Positions 42,019-53,349 of a stretch of DNA of 64,000 nt are shown here, piece after piece (position 1 is the stretch's first letter; each line of letters opens with the position of its first letter). The notes under the pieces are model-generated. The model did not search any database and was not told where the DNA came from. It was given only the letters and a program-made list of their open reading frames with translations. This stretch comes from Parietichytrium sp. I65-24A. Its lineage: Eukaryota; Sar; Bigyra; Thraustochytrida; Thraustochytriidae. Made by a program: the position numbers and the translations under genes. The stretch spans positions 62,001 to 126,000 of the forward strand of contig BLSF01000025.1 in NCBI GenBank assembly GCA_012862575.1. The letters are read 5' to 3'.

Positions 42019-43794
42019 GCTGGCTTTCCTCCAAATTGAACAATTTTTGAACGTGAACAAAAAAATATTCAAAATCTCAAAAGGGGCTATGGCTAACTAA
42101 GCCTTACTGTATGTACACTATTCGAGCGTAGCACAGCGCTGGCAGTCTATGCAGTAATAGAGGTAGTAAAGAGCTGTAAGTCAGATTCAAGGCACCCTCC
42201 CGTCTACTGGAGGAACGAAATTCTGGCTAGTGAGAGAGGCAACAGGCAACATGAGGCAACATGAGGCAACACTGAGGCAACACTGAGGCAACACTGAGGC
42301 AACACTGAGGCAACATTGGCAACATGAGGCGACTATAGGCAACTGAAAGTGAGGCAATGATGGGCCAACATAGGCAAAATAGGCAAGAATTGAGGCAACA
42401 TGTGTTCTGAGGGCATGGATGGCAATTGGATGGCACGGATGGCAATTAGATGGCACGGGCGGCGTAGATGGGAGGATGTATGGCCCGAAAATCACGCTCC
42501 TCTTGGCGTCATGGCCCCGCTCGGTGACCATAGCGCTGTCATTGCAGTAGCATCGCATCTCTGAAATGTGCGAAGCTCAGGTCAAGAGCCACTGTTCCTG
42601 CTGCTGCTGCTGCTTGTGTGTACCCCATTCTTGACGCCTTCTGGACTGCGGAAAGTGGTCCGAAGATGTGGTAAACGTTTGCACCTCTACACGTGCGAGT
42701 GACGGTCGGACGAGCACTAAAAGGCTCCGGCGGAGGCTTGTTGTGCTTCGCGGAGGAAAAGAAAAGCAATCTGGCCTTGCATCGATACCAGGTGCGAGCA
42801 TGGAGGTGGTGTATCGACTGTTTCGGTTCTGACCGAGAGCTCATCGAGACGCACTGGTCACACACCAAGCGAGATGTTCCAATCTACTGATCAGGAATTT
42901 CTCCGTAGAACGAAACTTGGTTTTGCGTCATCGCGTCTGAAGGCCATTGGGTGGCCGATCTTCAATACTGTCTACCTCTGCGCACGCAACTTAAACTTCA
43001 AGGGGGCTCGTACGCGGTTCGCTGTTGCGACATGTGAAAGCCTCACCGAGCAAGGGATTTGTCCTCATCCCAGTTGCTCTCTTGATTTCATCTTTGGGCT
43101 GCAGGTCTGTGCTTTTCTGTTTGGCCAACGAGACGCGCGCATGGAACAAGCTCAATCTTGGTTTGGCGGCAACAATTGGCCAGGAAATATTGTGCTTTCG
43201 GAGAATGCCGGACGCTACGCGAGGTGCCTCCATTTCATGAGCTCGAATTTCGGCCGACTCGGAAAGTATAAAAGAAATGGTTTAATGATATGATTGATAT
43301 AGCTCAAACGATAGCCAAGAATGGTCCCGAGGGGGAATTCAATCACACGCTTTAACAGGGAAAGAGAAGTTTCACGAGTGGGGAAGGTGTGCGCGCGTAT
43401 ACTTTTCTCAACGTGAGAATTGCAGACGCTCGATGGGTGTCGTAATCAAGCGGCAAGGTTGCTAAGGTGTTACATCATCCAACACCGCGGAAGCTTAGCG
43501 GTGGAAGAAAAGACAAGATACAAAGAGTCGAGAAAAAACTGATGTGCGTTACAAGGAGAAATTGAGACCAAAGAGGACTCGAAGTTGTTTATAAGAACCC
43601 AAACCTCTCGATATTTTGCGAGCCAGTAAACGAGGGCATCAGACAGGATTCAATCTACGTTTAAAATTAAGTATTAGTTATTGCTTTAGTTTGGGAGATG
43701 GGCTCCCAGGTGTTCAAGCACCCATCTGGATTCAAGGAACATGATAATCGGACGCGAGAGCACTTAGTGGTGGGTACTGTACCTGACTTTCCAC
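42019..43794. other. gene-poor stretch between RNASEH2A and the first VWA gene
   Basis: About 1.8 kb. It holds the GAGGCAACA minisatellite, then ordinary sequence. A 139-codon plus-strand frame (42874-43293) has no recognisable domain and unconvincing composition, and I do not call it. A TATAAAAG-like word lies at 43269-43276. Confidence 0.4.
42235..42400 (+). repeat. TGAGGCAACAC minisatellite
   Basis: An 11-base unit repeated four times perfectly at about 42268-42315, flanked by shorter variants (TGAGGCAACA, TAGGCAA, TTGGCAACA). A second ladder of GGCACGGATGGCAATTAGAT-type units follows at 42415-42460. Confidence 0.85.
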
Positions 43795-46092
43795 TCAGTA
43801 GTACAGGGATGCGTACCTGTCATAGACTCTGCACTTGCTCTTCCAGTAGCACTGCTTGCGGAGCTCCGACTGGAACGCTGCGTTTGCATCGTTGTCCAAC
43901 CCACGGTAGTTCTTGGCCACCTTCAGGCACACGGATCGTTTCTTCTTCGAGCTGAGACTCATGCTGTTCACAGCATCGCATGGGTTTGCTTGTTGAACGG
44001 CTGGCGAGCAAATCTGGTTCTGAACCATCTCGGTTGCGATTGCGCTTGGAGAGTAAGACTGTCTTGGGTCATTTGCCAGCCAGCGAGCGTCGCAAGCGCA
44101 CTTGAAGAATGAAGCTGACTTGGCCTTGGAGGTCGACTGGAAGCACAGGATTGACGTCGAAGGGTAGCTGCTCTTGAACGCCGATGCGGAGTTGCATGCA
44201 AGCTTCACGGACTTCTTGCCTCCTTTGTACTTGGTTGTGAACGGTTGTCCATCGGAAAGAATGACAATGCTTGGTCGCTCGATAGACTCCGCAAGCTTGA
44301 CACCATACTCGGCGCCAAAAAGATTGGTGAAGTCTGTGTACTTTTGGCGAGCCTCTGGATAGTCAAAGAACGCATCCACTGCGGCGTGGACCGTGGCCTC
44401 GACGCTGCCCGCGAGCATAGAGTCAACAGAGATGATGTTCTGAGCCGTAAGTCCGAAGCGAGCGATTGCGACGTTCACACCAGACTCGCCACCAATTGGC
44501 ATGACGTCCAACATGCTTTCCACCACTTGCTGCTGAAGCAAGAACTCCTTGGAGTTGATACTCTGAGACTGATCGAATGCGAGAAGAATTGCGGCTCCGG
44601 TGCAGTCCGTGAACTCTGTTGGCGATGGGGTTGGTGACACGGTCGGAGCACTCGTGGTTGGTGACGCGGTTGGCGCATCAGTTGGNNNNNNNNNNNNNNN
44701 NNNNNNNNNNNNNNNNNNNNNNNNNNNNNNNNNNNNNNNNNNNNNNNNNNNNNNNNNNNNNNNNNNNNNNNNNNNNNNNNNNNNNNNNNNNNNNNNNNNN
44801 NNNNNNNNNNNNNNNNNNNNNNNNNNNNNNNNNNNNNNNNNNNNNNNNNNNNNNNNNNNNNNNNNNNNNNNNNNNNNNNNNNNNNNNNNNNNNNNNNNNN
44901 NNNNNNNNNNNNNNNNNNNNNNNNNNNNNNNNNNNNNNNNNNNNNNNNNNNNNNNNNNNNNNNNNNNNNNNNNNNNNNNNNNNNNNNNNNNNNNNGTTGG
45001 TGCCATGGTTGGAGCATCAGTTGGAGCATCAGTTGGAGCATCAGTTGGTGCCATGGTTGGAGCATCAGTTGGTGCATCAGTTGGAGCATCAGTTGGTGCC
45101 ATGGTTGGAGCATCAGTTGGCGCATCAGTTGGCGCTGCAGTAGGCGACAACGTGCATGAACGCGCACAAATGATTCGGCCAGCGGAGTTACCATAGCAGT
45201 AGTCATCTTTCTTGTTTGTGATGCTCAAAGAACCAAGCTGACCCCAGGTGCAGAGGATTTTGCTGCTACTTTGATCTGAGATTCCATAAAGTGGGTTCTT
45301 GTTGCTGTTCCTGTCATAGATCGTTGTTGAGCTCTCCGACGGCTGATAGTAGTATTTTCCAGTGTCACTTGAGCCAAGAAACAGTCCGGGATACTCGTCT
45401 GTGAAGCAATATTGCACTGCTCTCTTGCTGAATGTCCAATCATCTACAAATGTTAAGGTGTAGCCTGCGTCTGTCGCTGCAGGGTTCATCTTGTACTTGT
45501 AAACCTTGGTTTCAGAGGTGGTTTTCTCGAACGTCACATAAACATACTGGTTCGAGCTCACCAAGCGAAAGCTGATAAAAACCCTGACGTAGCTGCTGGT
45601 CATTCTTTGCGCAATCATGGTGTGCAGTGGAGTACCTGAAGTCACGCACGTGTAATCAGTTGGGTTTTTCTTGCATACTGCGAAAGGATTGTTTCGATTG
45701 GTGTTCAGCTTCTCTGTCACGAATAACCATGGAGAATTGGTAAAGGCGTCATTGATAAGCATGGATGGCACGGCGTCCTGAGCTCCAGGGACACTTTTAA
45801 AAGGATTTTTAGTGGTATCCAGCTCGAACTGACCATCCGCCCTTCCCCAGAACACCTCGATGTTGTTTGGCGTGATGCTATTTCCACCATTATACCCGAC
45901 GATGATATCGGAAATGCCGTCTTGGTCCACATCAAAGATGAATGGAGCCGTATGGCCAGCTTGCGAGCAAGATGCTCCGATTGGGCAAATCACTTCCGTG
46001 CTGGAAAAGCATTGCGAGTAGGTCGGTGTCGTTGAGCTACTAAGAATCAGTTTCGAAGACGCAAAGAGCGCCACCAGCGCTCGTGAAGCCAT
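43795..46092 (-). CDS. secreted FG-GAP / DAPT-repeat / VWA-domain protein, paralogue 1 (gapped)
   Basis: First of three paralogues, probably a secreted or surface adhesin. The start at 46092 (MASRALVALFASSKLILSSS) gives a signal peptide that aligns with paralogue 2; an ATG 66 bases upstream adds a non-hydrophobic leader and is less likely. The first ~320 residues include a calcium-loop motif DVDQDGISD of FG-GAP/VCBS type and paired cysteines. A stalk of DAPT/MAPT units then runs into a 310-base N gap (44686-44995) and resumes. The C-terminal VWA domain has the MIDAS residues DQSQS, Thr in YTDFTN, and LSDGQP. A Cys-rich tail ends CRVYDRYASLYY. No transmembrane or GPI-type segment. Differs from paralogues 2 and 3 in the tail, for example DPRQSYSPS against DPRQTYSPS. 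The true repeat length is unknown. Confidence 0.75.
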   Translation of the reverse strand: MASRALVALFASSKLILSSSTTPTYSQCFSSTEVICPIGASCSQAGHTAPFIFDVDQDGISDIIVGYNGGNSITPNNIEVFWGRADGQFELDTTKNPFKSVPGAQDAVPSMLINDAFTNSPWLFVTEKLNTNRNNPFAVCKKNPTDYTCVTSGTPLHTMIAQRMTSSYVRVFISFRLVSSNQYVYVTFEKTTSETKVYKYKMNPAATDAGYTLTFVDDWTFSKRAVQYCFTDEYPGLFLGSSDTGKYYYQPSESSTTIYDRNSNKNPLYGISDQSSSKILCTWGQLGSLSITNKKDDYCYGNSAGRIICARSCTLSPTAAPTDAPTDAPTMAPTDAPTDAPTDAPTMAPTDAPTDAPTDAPTMAPXXXXXXXXXXXXXXXXXXXXXXXXXXXXXXXXXXXXXXXXXXXXXXXXXXXXXXXXXXXXXXXXXXXXXXXXXXXXXXXXXXXXXXXXXXXXXXXXXXXXXXXXPTDAPTASPTTSAPTVSPTPSPTEFTDCTGAAILLAFDQSQSINSKEFLLQQQVVESMLDVMPIGGESGVNVAIARFGLTAQNIISVDSMLAGSVEATVHAAVDAFFDYPEARQKYTDFTNLFGAEYGVKLAESIERPSIVILSDGQPFTTKYKGGKKSVKLACNSASAFKSSYPSTSILCFQSTSKAKSASFFKCACDARWLANDPRQSYSPSAIATEMVQNQICSPAVQQANPCDAVNSMSLSSKKKRSVCLKVAKNYRGLDNDANAAFQSELRKQCYWKSKCRVYDRYASLYY
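44686..44995. other. assembly gap (310 N) in the repeat stalk of paralogue 1
   Basis: A run of N bounded on both sides by DAPT-type coding repeats. The two flanks are in the same frame at this gap length, but the real length may differ. Confidence 0.98.
45000..45135 (-). repeat. 48-base coding repeat (TDAPTDAPTDAPTMAP)
   Basis: Tandem 12-base units (DAPT or MAPT) in a higher-order 48-base period. The same array is found in all three VWA paralogues (54225-54420 and 59218-59345). Confidence 0.9.
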
Positions 46093-46538
46093 GTTTGCTT
46101 GAACTCGGCCTTGACTTTGCCAACTCGCGTTTGGGATTTGCTCTGCCGCACCGCGCATTCCAATCCATCTTCCACAGTATGAATGCCATTGATGGTCGGC
46201 TAGTTGCTTCTACGCGGACTCATCTGTTGCTGTTTCCATTGAAGTCTCACTTTTTTCTCAGAACATCAAATTCTCGGAATCCGAACTTCAGACGAATGAG
46301 AGAGGAGCTGCACACACCCTGATTCAGAAAAGGCTTTCATTTCTCAGACAACCTGACGCGGGTTACTTTCCTCGGTCTCTTTCCCGGGCCTCTACATCTA
46401 CCTTTTCTTGTCTTGCGACCGAGAAACAAAACCACATCGGCGTACGGGTGGCTAACCTATTCACATAGGGCTTGGCCTGTGTCTCCAGTGTCTCCTCAGT
46501 CTGAAGACTGACTGTGAGCAAGTGCCTTCACTTCGATT

Positions 46539-46563
46539 TTCTCTCTCTCTCTCTCTCTCTCTC
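46539..46563 (+). repeat. (CT)n tract
   Basis: A perfect CT run about 450 bases upstream of the VWA paralogue 1 start; GA on the coding strand of that gene. Confidence 0.85.
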
Positions 46564-46748
46564 AGCCTTTCTTCCCCAAGGAGGCGTCATAGTCAATCAT
46601 GGTCAATCAGAGTCATCAAGTTCGCGTGCTTCACACAACCTGTTCTACTGCGTACTACAGTTAGCGACTAGCTTCTTCTGTTGCATGTGTCACTTTGGCT
46701 TGAAAAAAAACATCAAAAAAAGGAAAAGGGGAAAAAAGAGAAGGCTTT

Positions 46749-46780
46749 GGGTGTAGGGTGTAGGGTGTAGGGTGTAGGGC
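46749..46780 (+). repeat. interstitial telomere-like (GGGTGTA)n repeat
   Basis: Four units of GGGTGTA followed by GGGCG. Read as TGTAGGG, each unit differs by one base from the TTTAGGG telomere repeat. It is followed 16 bases later by TGACTGTGA. Confidence 0.75.
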
Positions 46781-46791
46781 GTTGGCAAATT

Positions 46792-46808
46792 GTACTGACT
46801 GTGAGTAC
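46792..46808 (+). promoter_or_regulatory. TGACTGTGA element within a GTACT...AGTAC inverted repeat
   Basis: GTACTGACTGTGAGTAC: the common 9-mer with perfect 5-base inverted flanks. It is the most symmetrical copy in the window. Function unknown. Confidence 0.4.
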
Positions 46809-47875
46809 ACTCGCAATCGATAGGCTTACTCCACCACATTCGCTAAGCTTATCAGTGGCCGCCTTTCAAAAAATTCAAGGAATGGCTTCCAGAGCTGACG
46901 GAGACTCCCACTGTTCATGTATGGTGCACTAGTACCTTCGAATTTACGCAGGTGATAAAGGGAAGCAACATCTTGAAGGAATTAGATTGATTAGCCCGAC
47001 ATCAGGGCCGCGTAGGGAAAGGGAGAGAGAGATAGTTGGCAAAATGAAGCACATGCCGTGACAAAGTGGGGCCCGACAGAGGACCCTGCTCATTCAAATT
47101 CGCTATCATGGAAAGGGAAATGGGAATGTGCTGTTCTCTAAATAATCTGTGATTAGGTCCCCTTTGCTGATCTCTGCTTCCTGAACTTTGATCTTTGATC
47201 TCTGATCGCTGATCTCTTCTTGCCATCAATCACAGTTTATAGTATCCAGCTACCACCGCTTTCTGCTTCGCTTGGAGCATGGAGGACAACAAAACGAGTG
47301 AGGAGGGCATTTTATTCCGAGCGGATTCAAATCGGTCTCCTTCTTCTTCTTCCTCCTCTTCTTCTCCTCCTCTCAGCTCCTTTCTCTGCCCACAGCTCGC
47401 CGCGCAGGGCTGTGAGGAAGTGCGTTTTGAAACGACTGGTGTTAGGAATATGCCGCTGTTGAGAGAGAGACACAGCAAGTAAGCTTATCATATCAGCAAG
47501 TCGTCCGAGAAGAGAATAAGAGGCGTGGGCGGAAACTAGCTCAGTTCTCCACCTCAAGCCATGCTTTTCCACTCACAGGGCAACTTCAGCATCAGTACAT
47601 AGTACGGGTACAGTACTGGTACCCATACCTTGCGCCGATTGGGGGAATGAATGGAATGAATGAAAGGATGAGGAGGATGGACGAAGAGTAAGGAAAGGTG
47701 AGTGAGAAGCAGCTGCAAGATGCGCAAGGTGAACTGACTGTGCCTGGTCGGGAAGAGGAAGGGGGAAGGCAGAGCTGACTGATGCCGACTGCGAAGAGAG
47801 AGAGAGAGAGAGAGAGGAGTGGAGAAAGAAGGAATGCGACGGACTGTGCTCCAAAATATTCCAGCGGTGGCATGC

Positions 47876-49039
47876 GTCGAAGCTAGTACATTGCTAACTA
47901 ACGATTACACCGGTAAGCGCGATTACGGCCTGGGACTACTGGGAGGCTGGGCGGAACGGCAGTGTTAAATGGAACTACGTGCATAGGTAGCCAGAATTGG
48001 TGGAAGTTGCGCGCCGTGATCTTATCTGTATGTTAGGAGACCAGAAGAGACCACCCCACTACGGCAGAATAGGAGAGAGTCCAAGAGGACATTGAGTGAA
48101 TAAACTGCGTAGAGCGCAGGCATCCTAGTCACTTGAAAGCTTCCTCTTCATACAGTCCACACCCCACGCCGCAGAAAGAGGCGGCAAATGATGGCAAATG
48201 ACTAAACTTAGCAGTCTACGCTTGCCCACAGACTAGTGAGGTGTAACCCCCAACTGCTTGGATAGCTTCCAGAGTAAGGTCGCCAATGTACACATACACG
48301 AGGGAACGAGAAAGAGATGGTCTGTAGAGTCTGTAGAATCTGCAATAGCAGGGCTGAATTAACTTTTGAAGTTTTTATTGTTTAAAAAGTTTTGGAACGC
48401 GGCCAACGTTGAGCCACATTCTCTGGACGAGGCGTGTGTGAGCATCGTCTGCATGCGTCTGCATGCGTCTGCCGCAACAAATTTCAAACTTGCAACACAG
48501 GGATGATAAAACCCTCTCTATCTACTACTATTTAGAGCTCTATCATCTAGCTAGCTATAGCTGACAATACTCCACTTCTATGGAGACGATACCTCGGGCT
48601 CTTCTGTGGCCCCCATTTCCCTTCCGTTGTACTACTGACAGTGAGTATTGAGTACCGTATTAGTAGTTCTGTAGCTCTGTCACTTTTCAATGAACGTGAA
48701 CAGAACTCAGATTTTGAGGTTTCACAGAACAAGTCTCTTCGAGGGGTTGTGGGTAATAATACTTTCTTGACAAGGCGTACTCAGTAAGTTTACACGGCAT
48801 GCGACTTTCAGATACCTGAGTCAGAAAAAGAAAAGCACCGCCAGGCGATTCATACACGCATGCTGTCCAGCCGAGAAAGTATTCATTGTCCTAATTTTTG
48901 AAAGCACTGCTTCAAGGATTCAACTTCCATCTTCCGAAAGTTCTCACAGACCACCACGGACCGCGAATTCTGTCTGTGGAACAAGCTGACTGACTGTCAA
49001 CAGAGTGACGCAGAGCGACCGTCCTTGTTGCTATAGCGG
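47876..49039 (+). repeat. tandem segmental duplication, copy 1
   Basis: About 1.16 kb, nearly identical to copy 2 (49043-50232), from GTCGAAGCTAGTACAT through the TTGCTAT(C)AGCGG end. It contains no recognised gene. It differs from copy 2 by scattered substitutions and short indels. Confidence 0.9.
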
Positions 49040-49040
49040 N
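49040..49040. other. single N at the junction of the two duplicate copies
   Basis: One ambiguous base exactly between the two copies, the mark of a scaffold join or unresolved overlap. Confidence 0.95.
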
Positions 49041-49042
49041 TC

Positions 49043-50232
49043 GTCGAAGCTAGTACATAGCTAACTAACGATTACACCGGTAAGCGCGATTACGGCCAGG
49101 GACTACTGGGAGGCTAGGCGGAACGGCAGTGTTAAATGGAACTACGTGCATAGGTAGCCAGAATTGGTGGAAGTCGCGCGCCGTGATCATATTCATCTTA
49201 TCTGTATGTTAGGAGACCAGAAGAGACCACCCCACTACGGCAGAATAGGAGAGAGTCCAAGAGGACATTGAGTGAATAAACTGCGTAGAGCGCAGGCATC
49301 CTAGTCACTTGAAAGCTTCCTCTTCATACAGTCCACACCCCACGCCGCAGAAAGAGGCGGCAAATGATGGCAAATGACTAAACTTAGCAGTCTACGCTTG
49401 CCCACAGACTAGTGAGGTGTAACCCCCAACTGCTTGGATAGCTTCCAGAGTAAGGTCGCCGATGTACATATACACTTGCTTCACCAGCTTCGGAGGTTGG
49501 AACGAGAAAGAGATGGTCTGTAGAGTCTGTAGAATCTGCAGTGGCAGGGCTGAATTAACTTTTGAAGTTTTTATTGATGAAAAAGTTTTGGAACGCGGCC
49601 AACGCTGAGCCACATTCTCTGGACGAGGCGTGTGTCAGCATCGTCTGCATGCGTCTGCATGCGTCTGCACGCAACACATTTCAAACTTGCAACACAGGGA
49701 TGATAAAACCCTCTCTATCTACTACTATTTAGAGCTCTATTAGCTAGCTAGCTATAGATGACAATACTCCACTTCTATGGAGACGATACCTCGGGCTCTT
49801 CTGTGGCCCCCATTTCCCTTCCGTTGTTCATACTGACAGTGAGTATTGAGTACCGTATTAGTAGTTCTGTAGCTCTGTCACTTTTCAATGAACGTGAACA
49901 GAACTCAGATTTTGAGGTTTCACAGAACAAGTCTCTTCGAGGGGTTGTTGGGTAATAATACTTTCTTGACAAGGCGTACTCAGTAAGTTTACACGGCATG
50001 CGACTTTCAGATACCTGAGTCAGAAAAAGAAAAGCACCGCCAGGCGATTCATACACGCATGCTGTCCAGCCGAGAAAGTATTCATTGTCCTAATTTTTGA
50101 AAGCACTGCTTCAAGGATTCAACTTCCATCTTCCGAAAGTTCTCACAGACCACCACAACCGCGAATTCTGTCTGTGGAACAAGCTGACTGACTGTCAACA
50201 GAGTGACGCAGACTCCTTGTTGCTATCAGCGG
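49043..50232 (+). repeat. tandem segmental duplication, copy 2
   Basis: About 1.19 kb. Relative to copy 1 it has small insertions near 49190 (ATATTCATC) and 49470-49500, and point changes. No gene recognised inside. Confidence 0.9.
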
Positions 50233-53200
50233 TCACGGACGGCAACCGCTAAGACCCTAGACGGGCTCCACTGCAATGCACTACGCCTACCACAGAACGA
50301 TTACGAACTTGTGCCTCTTCCTGACTCTTCCTGACTCTTGAGTTAGTTATACAGTAACTTCTGGTATCGTGAGTATCTGGTTGAGGGCATGAAGAAAGAA
50401 GGAAACGCGTGCCCGGTTCAGAAACGCTGTCCACGCTCCGCAAATGAACATGGCTTTGCATGTCTTTGCATTCTCCTCTGTCAAGTCTCTTTGCTCTGTC
50501 AGGTCTCTTTGCCCTGCATCATGATAATCACCATGATCATGAGAAGGAGTTCAGTGCCAGATAGTTCAGGTACTAGTCCTTGCAGTGACTTGCACAGTAA
50601 TCTGTTGTCTTCGGTTTGGAAAAACATCCTTCTCCTACCTTTTCCCGCCACCAAGTCTGTTGGCGCAGTCTTAGCTGAAAGAATGTAGTGCTAGTTTTAA
50701 TGGTATGTCGAACTCTTCAAAAAGAAGGAGGCCCTTTCGGTGTACGGGAGGTGTGATAGTATTTGACGGTGAGCTCTGTTGAACTTGTTGAACTTTGAAA
50801 TCAAAAATGTCAGTCAATCAAAGCTTCGTTCTCTTGGATGCATTCAGCTCGGTCATTTGCAAGTCAGAGTGATTCAAGCACTACAAAGAATGTGCCAAGC
50901 CTCACGAAAATCTGCGTTCTATTTATTTGTTTGTTTGATTCACAGTCAATTTGAGTCTTCTCAATCAAAAGAATGTTTCACAGCGCAGATACGCCAGAAA
51001 CGCAAATATCGCTCCTACGTGCATCTCTATGCAACGAGCACCTGCCATTATCGGCAATGGTACCGCATGGTACGGCGACAGCTTTGACGAGTAGACGAGA
51101 GAAGGCAAAGGTGTGCGATAAGTCTGTCTCCTGTTTCATTCTTAGTTGAATCAAATCGGTGGTCAAGAGAGAGCGTCTGAGTTGCTCCAACACGTACGAA
51201 CAAGAAAATGCGAATGGAGTGGAATGAAATGAAAGGTCTTCTTCTTGTGATGGTGCTGAAAGATGCTTACACTGGAGCGCATTCCTCTCTTGGAGCAGCG
51301 TAATATTGAGTTCGTTTCTATGGCTTCATTCACAGTCAGTTGCGAAGGCTCGAGTGCTCGTACTCTACTAGCATCTATCAGTAGCGTTGCTATGCTAGCT
51401 CTAGTCCCGCATCACGGGGTGAAGATGGAAAGAGACAAGGAAGACAAGAAAAAGAGACCATAGTGGTCTTGGAATCCTGTTTCATCAACCATTCGGCACT
51501 ACTACTACTACTACTAGTGGAGATAAATTAGCTCGAGCTAGAGTAAATAATTGACAATGCCGGCTGGAGCAAAGTGAGCATCCCCTCTCTATTCGACAAT
51601 TTTGCAATTCTTGCAATTTGAAACGCTGGGGACTAATCATGAAAGAGTAAATGGAGCTGCAGCTAAGTCCGACTCCAGCTTTTCTTCGTAAACGTCGTAG
51701 GGCAGAGCTGCAAACTAACCGCAAGTCATCGCTTTGGTGAAGCACAACTAGGTGCGACTTGGTATCGCAAAACGAGTCTTGGAGAAGGTAGGGGTACGTG
51801 TAATGGTAGTGGTAGTGAAAGTAGGAACGAGATGGAGGACAGAGGATGGAGGATGGAAATTGGAAAATGCTAACCAAGGAAGGATTTGAAGATCACAATG
51901 TGGACGACTTTTGGAGCTTAGTGTTTTGAATCATCACGAAATAACCGTCACTATATGTCTCGAATCTCCTTCTCTGCGATTAACCTGCAAGAAAGCTTAC
52001 TGATTTGATATGATTTGATATGATTTGATACTCCTGTGGGTGGCCGTAAGGATATTATCAGACGGTGACGCAACAGACCAGATCTTCCAGATCATGTCAG
52101 TGGGCTGGAAAATGCAGTGCCTTTGTGCACGCCTTCCACTAACTATGGTCGTCGACTCTAACTTAGCTTCATAGAAGATCATCTCCATAGAGCGCGTGCT
52201 TCTGTAATTTTGTAAATTTGGATTTGTACACGTACATTTGAACTTCTTGCACTTCGGCACTGAGTACTCAGCACTGAGCACTCCATTGCAGTCCACCAAT
52301 GTCCACCATGCTCAAGCTCGAAGCTTGAGTCAGGGACAGGCGTACTCTGTTTTAAAGTAGAAATGGAGGGAGTGAGAAGCAATGAAAAGCATTCCTTCAG
52401 AGCGCACAGTTAAGGTATCCAGTATTAGAGTATAAGAAATCGAAAAAAATAACAAGAATTGTGTAAGCCACGATGCCCTGATTTCCATGATTTCAGGGGT
52501 GGATCAAATTGGACTGCACTTCGCCAAACTCTTTCCGCTTCCGCAGCTGTTCATCTTTTCCTATTCTACATTTCCGCAGGTCCTTGACGCTCTTGGGCTC
52601 ATCGCACAGCGAGACAGGCACCACCAACAATCGGCGGTGCAACGTTGTCTGAAGACTATGACTTTTAGCATATTTCGGAGCGGGTCGAACGACAAGCGTC
52701 AGTAGAGACCACAGCGTCGTGTTAATCGGTGTACAGTTGTACGGATACCTGTAAAGAACGTACTCTACCTCCACCGACGTCCAGGCAAGGAAAGGTGTGA
52801 AATGAATGGTCAACAAGGGACTCAAAGCTACAATATGCCGCGGATGAATGGCGTCGGTTCTAGTACGCAAGTCTTAGGAGAGAGCAGCGGTGCAATGCTT
52901 GAGCTTGATGGAAGTATGTTTTGGAAAGTCACGTGGCGCTTCCGGTCCCGGAACTTGATCTCGAGTCAGGAACCAACGGAACATCCATGAACAACGCCAC
53001 CCGCAACTCAGGTTTCCAGAAATGAAATTGCCGTTGACCAGGCAAAATCAAGTTAATACATCCCCTCCCATGCACATGTATCTCTCTAAAGCTTTTGAAG
53101 AAATCATGTCCTGGGCAAGAAAGAGAGCCATCGCCAATGACAGCTAAATATATCCTCGCTGCTGGTCCCTGTCGTGCTTCCTCGCTGTTGAAGAAGGCCT

Positions 53201-53349
53201 GGAACCCAATGCCCACCACGGTTAATAATAGATTTAGCTGTTTACCATTTGTTTTAATTTTAAGATTGTTTTAAAGGTTTTGAGTTATCAAAGTTCGCGA
53301 GACGAGAGGAGTGCCACATCGTAAACGGTCTTCAGAGTTCCAGCACAGC
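50233..53349. other. gene-free stretch between the duplication and VWA paralogue 2
   Basis: 3.1 kb with no recognisable coding frame. It has two minus-strand TGACTGTGA words (50940-50948 and 51330-51338), a (CTA)n run at 51498-51514 and a TGATTTGATA triplet repeat at 52001-52030. Small open frames present lack any domain. Confidence 0.45.
52001..52030 (+). repeat. TGATTTGATA x3
   Basis: Three perfect 10-base tandem units. Confidence 0.9.

Larger units (their letters stand above)
46093..47875. other. gene-free stretch upstream of VWA paralogue 1
   Basis: It holds a (CT)n tract at 46539-46563, TGACTGTGA words at 46509-46517 and 46796-46804, a GGGTGTA repeat at 46749-46780, a TTCTTCC-rich patch at 47338-47375 and a (GA)n tract at 47796-47814. 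No gene recognised. Confidence 0.45.

Noticed and set aside
41801-42043. Glu-Arg-rich N-terminal extension of RNase H2A
   Set aside because: It is translation of the (CT)n leader without an ATG; the family-like protein starts at 41800.
42874-43293. 139-codon frame on the plus strand
   Set aside because: No domain, no repeat pattern and no supporting splice or homology signal; a minus-strand frame of similar quality overlaps it.
44600-45196. Plus-strand frames over the DAPT repeats (Val-Gly-Ala-Ser repeats)
   Set aside because: Antisense shadow of the VWA paralogue 1 stalk; the real signal peptide, VWA motifs and stop lie on the minus strand. The same applies at 54155-54472 and 58525-59448.
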